Below, piece by piece: positions 52,439 through 60,954 of a DNA stretch of 64,000 bases. Origin of the DNA: Melghirimyces thermohalophilus (GTDB taxonomy: Bacteria; Bacillota; Bacilli; Thermoactinomycetales; DSM-45169). The stretch is from contig NZ_FMZA01000003.1 in assembly GCF_900102685.1 (NCBI RefSeq), positions 156,364 to 220,363 on the forward strand, in the 5' to 3' direction. A program made the position numbers and the translations under genes. Position 1 is the stretch's first letter, and each line of letters starts with the position of its first letter. The notes beneath the pieces were generated by a model. The model was not told the origin of the DNA. It saw nothing but the letters and a program-made list of their open reading frames with translations, and ran no database searches.

Positions 52439-52789
52439 GGTTGTGCGAGAGACGATGTGATTTTCGTTATGGGCCCCTTGCCGTTGAATGGCCCGGTGTA
52501 TCGAGGCGAGTTGTTTCCAATGACGATCAACAGCGGCCCGACCCTCATCGGTGATTCGCACGGTGGTCTGAGGGATCTTTTTTCTGATGAAATGTTTGTC
52601 GATTACGATCAGTTCTGCCTTTTCCAGTTTGGCCAAATGGCTAGATAAATTTCCCTTTGTCAGCCCTGTCAACTCTTGCAAAAATAAAAATTCAGCCAAT
52701 GTACATGCGGAAAGGGCGGTAAGAATAGCAAGACGGGCGGGTTCGTGTACCAGCTTATCCAGGCGAGCCAGTTCTTTATAGGGCAACAT
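52430..52789 (-). CDS. Winged-helix transcriptional regulator (HTH_34 type)
   Basis: A 119-residue MarR/ArsR-like regulator. The winged helix covers residues 15-95: LDKLVHEPARLAILTALS, recognition helix LTGLTKGNLSSHLAKLEKAEL, and wing TTVRITDEGRAAVDRH. No metal-binding Cys set is seen. The target is unknown; it ends at the terC promoter, and readthrough into the terC riboswitch is possible. ATG with a weak GGTGAT site. Confidence 0.85.
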   Translation of the reverse strand: MLPYKELARLDKLVHEPARLAILTALSACTLAEFLFLQELTGLTKGNLSSHLAKLEKAELIVIDKHFIRKKIPQTTVRITDEGRAAVDRHWKQLASIHRAIQRQGAHNENHIVSRTTLT

Positions 52790-52832
52790 GTATGAATCAC
52801 CCCGAAAATCCCAATATTTTGTCCCTTCAATT

Positions 52833-52861
52833 ACTATATATTACCGACTCATTGTTATCAA
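52833..52861 (-). promoter_or_regulatory. Promoter of the winged-helix regulator
   Basis: On the minus strand: TTGATA (52861-52856), 17-nt spacer, TATAGT (52838-52833). Confidence 0.65.
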
Positions 52862-52887
52862 GAACCAGTTTGTAATGTAAACCTAAA

Positions 52888-52931
52888 AAAACCGAGAAAA
52901 GAGACTGAACACAGCTTCGTTTCTCGGTTTT
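52888..52931 (-). terminator. Terminator after ynzC
   Basis: AAAACCGAGAAA / TTTCTCGGTTTT with a 20-nt loop; on the minus strand a run of T follows. Confidence 0.85.
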
Positions 52932-52984
52932 CGCGGATTTTATTTCGTTTTTTCTCAAGTCTTGTTTATAATAGAAGGGTACGC

Positions 52985-53167
52985 TTAGGAATCCTCATCT
53001 TCTACAAATCGAACTCGGTCCAGTTGGTTTTTCACCGATCCCCGGATCGCTTTCAAATACTGTTCCCGAAGATGCTTCTGTTCGCTTTTCTCATCTGGAG
53101 TGAGCCCTTCGGCTTTTTGTTTTCGAGCCAGCTCGTTAATCCGCTGGATCATTTTATCGCTAATCAC
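52985..53167 (-). CDS. ynzC: DUF896 protein (YnzC-like)
   Basis: A 60-residue DUF896 protein, a small two-helix hairpin (RINELARKQKAEGLTPDEK, then EQKHLREQYLKAIRGSVKNQL). GTG 53167 was chosen over 53224 because GGAGGAG lies 7 nt upstream and the protein then starts MISDKMIQRINEL as in YnzC. In B. subtilis ynzC is the third gene of the SOS-induced yneA-yneB-ynzC operon; here it is divergent from the yneB-type recombinase. Function unknown. Confidence 0.9.
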   Translation of the reverse strand: MISDKMIQRINELARKQKAEGLTPDEKSEQKHLREQYLKAIRGSVKNQLDRVRFVEDEDS

Positions 53168-53199
53168 AGTATCACTCCTCCAAGCATTCACTTTACTGA

Positions 53200-53904
<705 letters not shown>

Positions 53905-53920
53905 TGGAGTGTTGTAGCTG

Positions 53921-54985
53921 ATGGATTGGAATCGTTTTCGTGAATTGACACAGATGCCCGGGGTGCCAGGGGCGGAGGGGACGGTTCGGAAGGCGATGCG
54001 GACCGAGATCGCCCGTTACACCGAAGATATAGTGCAGGATCGGCTCGGTAGCCTGTTTGGGGTCAAATGGGGCACAGCGATGCAACCCCGTGTGATGATA
54101 GCTGGCCATATGGACGAAGTCGGGTTTATGGTCACCCGGATTACGGAAAAAGGCTTTATCAAATTCCAAGCGCTCGGCGGTTGGTGGAACCAGGTGTTGC
54201 TGGCTCAGCGTGTTGATGTGGTTACGCGGAGCGGAAAACGGATTCCGGGGGTTATCGGTTCCGTGCCTCCCCACCTTTTGAACAATGAGAGAAGAAAAAA
54301 ACCCGTGGAGATTTCCGACATGTTTATCGATGTGGGAGCCGATAGCCGGGAAGAGGCGGAAAAGGCCGGAATATATCCGGGGGATCCGATCACCCCGGTA
54401 TGCCCCATGGTGGAGATGGAAGGGGGCAAGCGGTTGATGAGCAAAGCCATAGATAACCGGTTCGGGTGCGCCATGGCTCTGGAACTACTGGAAGACCTGA
54501 CGAAGGTGGATCACCCCAATACGGTCTACGCCGGGGCCACGGTACAGGAAGAGGTCGGAACACGCGGCGCTGTCACAGCTGCTCATACGGTAAAACCGGA
54601 TGTCTTTTTTGCGGTAGATGCCGGGCCGGCAGGGGATACTCCAGGGGTTGAAAACGGTTTTGGTGAAGTGGGTAAAGGCGTCGTCATCCGCCTTTTTGAT
54701 CGGTCTATGGTACCCCTGGCGGGAATGCGTCGCTTCTTGATTGAGACAGCGGAGGAAGAAGGGATCCCTTATCAATTTTTTGTTTCCCAGGGCGGAACCG
54801 ATGCCGGTGCTGTCCATAAAACCGGAATCGGCGTCCCTTCGGCCGCTGTCGGAGTGTGCGCCCGCTATATCCACTCTCATGCCTCCGTGGTGGATAAGGA
54901 GGATATCCGCTCGGTGAAACGCTTCTTGACTGCTCTGGTTCGCCGCTTGGATGTTCATCGTTTGGATGAAATGATGCGGGATTAA
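53921..54985 (+). CDS. M42-family metallopeptidase (glutamyl aminopeptidase/YsdC type)
   Basis: A 354-residue cocatalytic-metal aminopeptidase. Ligands and motifs: GHMDEVG, SKAIDNRFGC, VQEEVGTRG (the catalytic Glu pair), AVDAG and YIHSHASVVD. These cytosolic tetrahedral enzymes trim peptides. ATG follows the recombinase gene by 16 nt, with a weak GGAG. A terminator lies downstream. Confidence 0.92.
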   Translation: MDWNRFRELTQMPGVPGAEGTVRKAMRTEIARYTEDIVQDRLGSLFGVKWGTAMQPRVMIAGHMDEVGFMVTRITEKGFIKFQALGGWWNQVLLAQRVDVVTRSGKRIPGVIGSVPPHLLNNERRKKPVEISDMFIDVGADSREEAEKAGIYPGDPITPVCPMVEMEGGKRLMSKAIDNRFGCAMALELLEDLTKVDHPNTVYAGATVQEEVGTRGAVTAAHTVKPDVFFAVDAGPAGDTPGVENGFGEVGKGVVIRLFDRSMVPLAGMRRFLIETAEEEGIPYQFFVSQGGTDAGAVHKTGIGVPSAAVGVCARYIHSHASVVDKEDIRSVKRFLTALVRRLDVHRLDEMMRD

Positions 54986-55013
54986 GCCTGTCGCTTTCCT
55001 GTCACGGTTTGTT

Positions 55014-55039
55014 GCCCGACCATACGGTTCGGGCTTTTT
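55014..55039 (+). terminator. Terminator after the M42 peptidase
   Basis: CCCGA-type stem: GCCCGA / TCGGGC with a 9-nt loop and five T. Confidence 0.85.
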
Positions 55040-55069
55040 ATTGGATGAAAAACGAGAGGAGGCCTTGGG

Positions 55070-56014
55070 TTGGAAAGTAAGGTCAACATCCGAGTCGGAA
55101 GCCGTCCCCGCTCCTTCACCGGGATCTTAGACGGAGTCTTTCGCCTTCTTCGCTCCCAGTTATGGGTGGTGTGGATGGTTTGTACGGTTTTTCTGGGTCT
55201 TGGTTCTTTTTTTCTGTATTTCTCGATCTATCGAGGAGATTCCATCATAGGTTCCAGTCTGTACGGGCCGCCAGATCCCTTCGACCTGGTCATGATGATG
55301 CTGTCGATGTTGGTCTATGGATTGTGTTATTTGTTCCTAGCTCCGCTTGTTACGGCTTCGGTCACGGGTATCACCCTCCGACAGGTTAAGGAAGGCCGGA
55401 GAACAGCGTTAAAGGAGGCGTTTCATCTCATAGGCACCTTTGGGGGGCGGGTGTTAGGCACCCTGCTTTTAAAGTGGCTCCTGATCCTGGCTTGCGTGGC
55501 TGTATCGGTATTGATCCTGCTGGTATCGGGTCTTTTGATGGGATCAGCAACGGGGGAATGGGCGGTATCGATGGGGACCGTCGCAATTTTGGGAGGTGTG
55601 CTCGGTTTTGGTCTGCTGACATTCCTGACAGTCCGTTTCTACTTGGCTGTCCCGGTCATATTAGAAGAAGGGAGTGCTTACTGGGAAGCGTTGAAGCGGA
55701 GTTGGCGTTTGACCTATCTTTCTTTTTGGAGAACATTTGGCCTGATGGTTGTGCTCGGACTGGTGCTATATGTCTTTAACCTGATTCCTTCTGTATTACT
55801 TCCGGCGCTTTTTGTGCCAGCAGGTTTTTTTCTTCCTCAAGGCGCTGTAACCTTTGCCCATCTCATCCTCTCTCTGCTGGTTGCTGCGTTTGAAGCCCTA
55901 GCATATGCACCGGGAGGGATTTTAGCAGCGATCTTGTATCTAGAGCGAAGGGCACGAAAAGAAGGAGCTGATTTGGCAGAAGAAGCGGACCGCCTCCGGC
56001 GGAAGCTGGTATGA
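55070..56014 (+). CDS. Integral membrane protein, first gene of the MoxR/DUF58 block
   Basis: A 314-residue protein with about six transmembrane helices. EEGSAYWEALKRSWRLT in the middle and the flanking helices resemble the GPDPase_memb/YciC-type membrane domain. TTG start with AGGAGG. Its role is unknown, but the four genes after it overlap or abut, so it belongs to the same operon. Confidence 0.8.
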   Translation: MESKVNIRVGSRPRSFTGILDGVFRLLRSQLWVVWMVCTVFLGLGSFFLYFSIYRGDSIIGSSLYGPPDPFDLVMMMLSMLVYGLCYLFLAPLVTASVTGITLRQVKEGRRTALKEAFHLIGTFGGRVLGTLLLKWLLILACVAVSVLILLVSGLLMGSATGEWAVSMGTVAILGGVLGFGLLTFLTVRFYLAVPVILEEGSAYWEALKRSWRLTYLSFWRTFGLMVVLGLVLYVFNLIPSVLLPALFVPAGFFLPQGAVTFAHLILSLLVAAFEALAYAPGGILAAILYLERRARKEGADLAEEADRLRRKLV

Positions 56015-56041
56015 TTGCGAAGGGAGGAGGTGGCAGTTTCC

Positions 56042-56665
56042 TTGGCCAGGGATTACCAAGAAGCGAATCGGCAACTTTCGGAGATTTTGAAAGAGGAGGA
56101 GCGTTCCGGCGAAAATCTGCTCCTAAAAATCAAACAGGGATTGTATAACGGATGGATCGATTGGAATCACCGGTTCCAGGAGTGGTTGGAACAGCTGTTG
56201 GGGGTTGAGGTGGATACACGGCTCGGCTGGTTGTTGCCGGTGTTGCTAGCCGCCCTCCTATTGCTGGCCGCGGTCTGGATCTTTCGCAAAACCACCTATT
56301 CGGGAAAGGTTCAGAAGGATCAACAGCATGATGTCCCTTCTGTCGAGGATGAAGCCTTCCGTTGGTGGCTCATGGCTGAAGCAAGGGCGAAGCGGAAGGA
56401 GTACCGGGAAGGGATCCGCTATTTATTCCGGTCGGTGTTGGCCTCCTTAGAGAAGCAGCAGATTTTAGTTCGCGGTGATTACAAAACCAATCATGAGTAC
56501 CGGAGGGAAGTGGAACAAAATCGCTCCGACCTCCTTCCTGCTTTTACCGAACTCGTCCATCAGTTTGATCGAATCTGGTACGGTCGGGTTCCGGCTGCAG
56601 AGCAGGAGTATGAGGTTTTCCGGTCGTTATCGGCACCGCTGGCAAAAAAGGGGGGGCCCCGATGA
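56042..56665 (+). CDS. DUF4129 membrane protein
   Basis: A 207-residue protein with one transmembrane helix (about 60-80, LLPVLLAALLLLAAVWIF). A cytosolic C-terminal DUF4129 domain follows: EARAKRKEYREGIRYLFRSV, then YKTNHEYRREV, and FDRIWYG. DUF4129 is a regular partner of MoxR ATPases. TTG 56042 lies 11 nt after GGGAGGAGG; the in-frame TTG at 56015 precedes that site and is unlikely. It overlaps the next gene by 4 nt. Confidence 0.8.
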   Translation: MARDYQEANRQLSEILKEEERSGENLLLKIKQGLYNGWIDWNHRFQEWLEQLLGVEVDTRLGWLLPVLLAALLLLAAVWIFRKTTYSGKVQKDQQHDVPSVEDEAFRWWLMAEARAKRKEYREGIRYLFRSVLASLEKQQILVRGDYKTNHEYRREVEQNRSDLLPAFTELVHQFDRIWYGRVPAAEQEYEVFRSLSAPLAKKGGPR

Positions 56666-57855
56666 AAAAGAGGAGGGTTTGGCCTTGGGCGCTCACAATA
56701 ACGGTGTTGCTTACGGTGATCGCATTGGTGACGACGTGGTTGCAGACATCGCCGATACCTTACTCCAGCCTCAATTCTACGGAACAAGGAACCAAGGGAA
56801 TCTATCGGCTGTTGAAAGAGCGGGAGGTTCCCGTGGACAGGTGGGAAACGGGATGGGACCGGTTGCCGGAGTCAACGGGCCATGTGCTGTGGGTGATTCA
56901 ACCAGAGCAAAAGGTATATTTCCCAGAAGTGGAAGGCGAATGGCTGAAGCGATGGGTGAAGAAAGGAAATACGGTCGTGATTTGGTCAGGACCGAAGACC
57001 CCTCTGTCTCAGGAATTGGGATTTGACGCTGCCCAATCGGCTGATGGTGTGCGGAAGGTGAAGATGGCACCCACCACTGAAGGGTGGCTAAAGGAGGTTC
57101 ATTCCCTTTATTTCCCTCATGGACACCAGGTGGAAGGGTCTCCGGATCGGGTGTGGATGGATGAACAGGGGAGCCCGCGTGTGGGGAAGCGGAGCATGGG
57201 CCGGGGGGCGATTTACTATATACCGGAACCGGATGTGATCACCAACCAAGCCATCGACAGGGCAGACAACCTGGCATTGGCTCTCCACATGGCCTCCTTT
57301 ACGGCGGGTGAGGGCAAGGTTTGGTTTGACGAATCGGTCCATCAGTCTGTGGAAAGCACAGCACCGGCGGCCCCCTCACAACCGGGGACTCCCTCCACCG
57401 TCGAGGAGCTCCTTACCCCTTTGATGCGATTATTGCTCGCCCAATTGCTTCTCGGGGGGATCCTCTGGTTATATCTGCAAGGTAAACGTTTTGGAGCACC
57501 GCGCCTAGAACCGATCCAGGAGGAAGCGACCGGTGACGAATATATCCGGGGGATGGCTTCTCTTTATCAATGGGCCGGTTTAAAACAGGAATCTTTAGCT
57601 ATTCAGTTGGAAGGTTTATTGCGGGAGACAAATTTACGGATGGGTTTGAGCCCGAAGGCTTCTCGCGCAGAATTGTGGGAGCAGATCGAGAAACGGATGG
57701 GGCCGACGGCATGCAAAGGACTACAGGACCTGGCCGATCAAGTGGAAGGTCTTACACCACCGGTTAAAAGAAGCTCCTTCCTGCGCATCAGCCAGGCGTT
57801 GCAAAAATGGAAAGAGGAGTTGGAAGAATGGACTCGAAACAGATCGGGGAGATAA
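56662..57855 (+). CDS. DUF4350 membrane protein
   Basis: A 397-residue protein with an N-terminal membrane anchor (8-26) and a second helix near 255-275. An extracytoplasmic DUF4350 domain lies between them (SSLNSTEQGTKGIYRLLKERE, WIQPEQKVYFPEVEGEWLKRWVKKGN). A helical cytosolic tail follows. DUF4350 is distantly related to GATase-like folds and is typical of MoxR operons. The ATG overlaps the DUF4129 stop, and its end overlaps the MoxR gene. Confidence 0.85.
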   Translation: MKKRRVWPWALTITVLLTVIALVTTWLQTSPIPYSSLNSTEQGTKGIYRLLKEREVPVDRWETGWDRLPESTGHVLWVIQPEQKVYFPEVEGEWLKRWVKKGNTVVIWSGPKTPLSQELGFDAAQSADGVRKVKMAPTTEGWLKEVHSLYFPHGHQVEGSPDRVWMDEQGSPRVGKRSMGRGAIYYIPEPDVITNQAIDRADNLALALHMASFTAGEGKVWFDESVHQSVESTAPAAPSQPGTPSTVEELLTPLMRLLLAQLLLGGILWLYLQGKRFGAPRLEPIQEEATGDEYIRGMASLYQWAGLKQESLAIQLEGLLRETNLRMGLSPKASRAELWEQIEKRMGPTACKGLQDLADQVEGLTPPVKRSSFLRISQALQKWKEELEEWTRNRSGR

Positions 57856-58772
57856 CGGATAAGGTGTTGAAGGGGCTGGCTCCAGTGGTAGTCGGCCAGA
57901 AGGAGCAGCTGCGATTGTTATGGGCTTCATTTCTGACAGGGGGGCATGTCCTGTTGGAGGGAGTGCCGGGATTGGGGAAAACCCTAATGGCCCGCGCCTT
58001 GGGAGCCGCTTTGGACATGTCCTTCGCCCGCATTCAATTTACACCGGATCTGATGCCTGCAGATGTGACGGGAACCAATATCTTCGACATCCAATCCGGT
58101 CAATTCACTTTTAAACGGGGTCCGATCTTTCATCATCTCATCCTAGCGGACGAGATCAACCGGACCCCACCGAAAACCCAAGCCGCTCTTTTGGAGGCGA
58201 TGGAAGAAGGTCACATCACGGTGGATGGAGGGGAGTTCTCTCTGCCGCAGCCGTTTTTTGTGGTGGCGACACAAAATCCGATCGAATACGAAGGTACCTA
58301 TCCACTGCCTGAGGCACAGCTGGATCGCTTCATGGTGAAGTTGACGGTAGATTATCCCAAAGAAGCAGAGGAGATGGCCATATTAAAGGGGCATCGGCTC
58401 ACCGCCCGCCGGGAAGAGCCTTTAGATGCTCTGGTGAGCGCCGAAGAAGTCTTATCCTGCCGGAAAGCGCTGGATGGAGTTCGTGCGGATGATGTGGTGG
58501 TCCGATATATCACGGCACTGGTGCGGGCGACACGAGACCATCCCCAGGTGATACTGGGAGCGAGTCCGAGGGCGGGTATCAGTCTGTTGGTGCTGGGGCG
58601 GGCGTTGGCTGCCATGGACGGCCGCGATTATGTGACTCCCGATGATATTAAAAGGGTGGTCGCTCCTGTCTTTCGCCATCGTTTGGTCCCCAGCCCCGAT
58701 GTGGAACTGGAGGGTTTGAAGATCGATGACCTCGTCGAAGAGATCACGCGCTCGGTTTCGGTTCCGCGATAA
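57828..58772 (+). CDS. MoxR-family AAA+ ATPase
   Basis: A 314-residue MoxR ATPase. Walker A GVPGLGKT (45-52), Walker B LADEINR, the MoxR-typical EGTYPLPEAQLDRF, and sensor/arginine finger region SPRAGISLLVL are present. MoxR proteins act as chaperones that activate partner complexes, usually with a DUF58/VWA protein. ATG 57828 with AAAGAGGAG is favoured over 57807, which lies within that site. It overlaps DUF58 by 47 nt. Confidence 0.94.
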   Translation: MDSKQIGEITDKVLKGLAPVVVGQKEQLRLLWASFLTGGHVLLEGVPGLGKTLMARALGAALDMSFARIQFTPDLMPADVTGTNIFDIQSGQFTFKRGPIFHHLILADEINRTPPKTQAALLEAMEEGHITVDGGEFSLPQPFFVVATQNPIEYEGTYPLPEAQLDRFMVKLTVDYPKEAEEMAILKGHRLTARREEPLDALVSAEEVLSCRKALDGVRADDVVVRYITALVRATRDHPQVILGASPRAGISLLVLGRALAAMDGRDYVTPDDIKRVVAPVFRHRLVPSPDVELEGLKIDDLVEEITRSVSVPR

Positions 58773-60087
58773 TGCATTCCTTCCCACCCCGCGCCTGTTG
58801 CGGCTGATCGTTCTCGGCACCGCTGTCACCCTGCTCGCTTCGGCGTGGGGGATGGAGATCCAAGCAGCGGCAGGGTTCTACAGCATATTGGGAATTCTGA
58901 CGCTGGCGGATGCAGTTGGGCTTTGGCGCAAGGGGAAGGTCGAGCTGTCACGTTCGACTCCCCATCTGTTTGAGCTGGGATCGGACAGTGATGTCGTGCT
59001 AAGGGCGTCCCATCTGGCCCCATACCCGGTCCGTGTGCATTTGCGGGATGATTTCCCCCTCGGTTTTTACGCGGATCGGCGGGATTTGTCCCTGACACTC
59101 CCGCCAGCAGGGTCAGGAAGCGTCATGTATCGGTTACGCCCTCACCGTCGCGGTCTGCATCCCTTTGGGAAGATTCACGCCCGGGTAACCGGGCGTCTGG
59201 GGCTGCTGATGAGACAACAGGCTCAAACAGCGGAACACGAGGTGCGGGTGTTCCCGCCCTTGCAGGAGGTGCGCAGGGTTCGAGCTGGTGTGTACCGAAA
59301 ACTCTTGACTGCGGAAGGGCCTCACACCTGGCGGGGCTTGGGGCAGGGTTCGGAGTTTTCTCATATTCGCGGGTATGTGCCTGGGGATGAACCCCGCTTA
59401 ATCAATTGGAGCGCCACAGCCCGTCGACATAAGCTAGCAACCAATGTTTATCAACCGGAACAAGGTCAGCATGTGGTGATCCTGATCGACTGTGGTCGGA
59501 TCATGGGAGTGAAGGACGGGGAATGGAGCCGCTTGGACCGAGCAGTAGAGGGCGCCCTCGCTTTTGCCGCCATCGCTCTGGAACGGGGCGATCAGGTGAG
59601 CCTGTTCGCATTTGCCAACCGCGTCCTGCGTTGGGTGCCTGGGGCCAAGGGGCGATCACAGTTGCAACGTCTGGTGGAAGCCTGTTACAACCTCGAGCCG
59701 GCCTATGCGGAGTCCAATTATCGTGCAGTGGTGGAAAGTTTGGCTTTTCGCCAGAAGAGGCGGGCGTTGGTGGCGCTTTTCACAGATACTGGAAATCTTA
59801 CCTATGCCGATGATCTGATGGAACAGCTGACTCGGCTACAGCGGCACCACGCCGTGATGACGGTCACCTGCGAAGATTCCATCCTGCAACGGGAACAAAA
59901 TCGTTTTCCCCAGGAAGAACTGGATGTGTTTCGCAAGACGGTGGCGCAGCGTGTCTCCGAGGAGCGAAGGGAGCAGATGGTCTATCTCAGGCGGCGAGGA
60001 GTGACGGTATTGGATGTGCCTCCGGATCAGCTGGCCACTTCCGTTATCCACCAATATATCGAGATCAAAAATCGGGGTCTGCTGTAA
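58726..60087 (+). CDS. DUF58 (VWA-like) protein
   Basis: A 453-residue protein with two N-terminal membrane helices and a DUF58 domain: HTWRGLGQGSEFSHIRGYVPGDEPRLINWSATARR, followed by a VWA-like fold (LIDCGRIMG, VSLFAFANRV) with a partial MIDAS site. With MoxR this forms the usual regulatory pair, whose targets are often envelope or stress functions; the target here is unknown. ATG with GGAGGG upstream. Confidence 0.9.
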   Translation: MTSSKRSRARFRFRDNAFLPTPRLLRLIVLGTAVTLLASAWGMEIQAAAGFYSILGILTLADAVGLWRKGKVELSRSTPHLFELGSDSDVVLRASHLAPYPVRVHLRDDFPLGFYADRRDLSLTLPPAGSGSVMYRLRPHRRGLHPFGKIHARVTGRLGLLMRQQAQTAEHEVRVFPPLQEVRRVRAGVYRKLLTAEGPHTWRGLGQGSEFSHIRGYVPGDEPRLINWSATARRHKLATNVYQPEQGQHVVILIDCGRIMGVKDGEWSRLDRAVEGALAFAAIALERGDQVSLFAFANRVLRWVPGAKGRSQLQRLVEACYNLEPAYAESNYRAVVESLAFRQKRRALVALFTDTGNLTYADDLMEQLTRLQRHHAVMTVTCEDSILQREQNRFPQEELDVFRKTVAQRVSEERREQMVYLRRRGVTVLDVPPDQLATSVIHQYIEIKNRGLL

Positions 60088-60129
60088 ATGACGTTCCTTT
60101 CCTGACGATTATTTTCTTTGCGCTATCCA

Positions 60130-60179
60130 AAAGATTCTCCCTAAGTTGTTGGCAGGTGTGCCATAAGGGAGGATCTTTT
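60130..60179 (+). terminator. Terminator after the MoxR/DUF58 operon
   Basis: AAAGATTCTCCCT pairs with AGGGAGGATCTTT (one G-T pair) across a long loop, followed by TTTTC. Confidence 0.75.
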
Positions 60180-60216
60180 CTTTATCATGACGAAGAAGCA
60201 GACGGGGGTGCTGCGG

Positions 60217-60780
60217 ATGAGCTCTGAACAAGCGATCCGAGTGGTCGTCGGTGCCGGTGAATATAACAACAATCCCGGCTGGATTCATACGCAACGGAGT
60301 GAATTGGATTTATTAAGAAGGGAGGATTGGGAAAAGCGCTTTTCCCCTGACTCGATTCAGACGATTCTGGCCGAGCATGTGTGGGAGCATTTGCGTTTTG
60401 ATGAAGGGGTGGAAGCAGCGAAAAATTGTTATCGATTCTTAAAGCCAGGCGGATGGATTCGGTGCGCGGTTCCCGACGGCTATTTTCCAGATCCAGCTTA
60501 CCAACACGTAGTTCAAGTGGGCGGCCCCGCCCCCAAGGATCATCCGGCCGCCAGCCATCAAATCCTTTATACTTATGATTGGATCACAAAAATGTTCCGC
60601 CAGGCTGGGTTTGATGTGTACCTGCTGGTATACTTTGATGAAACGGGGCAGTTTCATTATAATAAATGGGATGAAAGGGGTGGGTTTATCTATCGTTCCC
60701 TTCGTTTTGACCACAGAAATAAGGGTGGAAAGATCGTTTTTACTTCTCTCTTGGTTGATGCGGTCAAGCCGATGAGGTGA
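60217..60780 (+). CDS. Class I SAM-dependent methyltransferase (COG4627-like)
   Basis: A 187-residue methyltransferase-like protein. The usual first SAM loop is replaced by VVVGAGEYNNNPGWIHTQ; ILAEHVWEHL and FLKPGGWIRCAVPDG are the later motifs of the fold. The substrate is unknown. ATG 60217 was chosen because GGGGGTG precedes it; an ATG at 60187 sits just after the terminator without a good site. It stands alone between the MoxR block and the kinase. Confidence 0.72.
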   Translation: MSSEQAIRVVVGAGEYNNNPGWIHTQRSELDLLRREDWEKRFSPDSIQTILAEHVWEHLRFDEGVEAAKNCYRFLKPGGWIRCAVPDGYFPDPAYQHVVQVGGPAPKDHPAASHQILYTYDWITKMFRQAGFDVYLLVYFDETGQFHYNKWDERGGFIYRSLRFDHRNKGGKIVFTSLLVDAVKPMR

Positions 60781-60814
60781 TATTTTTTCTTTCTAAAAAA
60801 AGATTGCACTTCTA

Positions 60815-60844
60815 ACAGGAATCTTCAGTGACGATGAAGAATAA
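60815..60844 (+). promoter_or_regulatory. SigH-like promoter for the kinase-STAS gene
   Basis: ACAGGAATC (60815-60823, 8 of 9 to RNAGGAWWW) and GAAGAATAA (60836-60844, 9 of 9 to RNNGAATWW), with a 12-nt spacer. It lies 110 nt upstream of the gene. SigH controls kinA and other early sporulation genes in Bacillus. Confidence 0.65.
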
Positions 60845-60954
60845 ATGCTCCGAATGATGAAGAATCAAAACTCCATGGCTTACTCACTCCCCAAATTCGC
60901 CCTGCACAACGCCAATTAACAAAATATTCTACACCCAAAGATAGGAGTGAGAAG

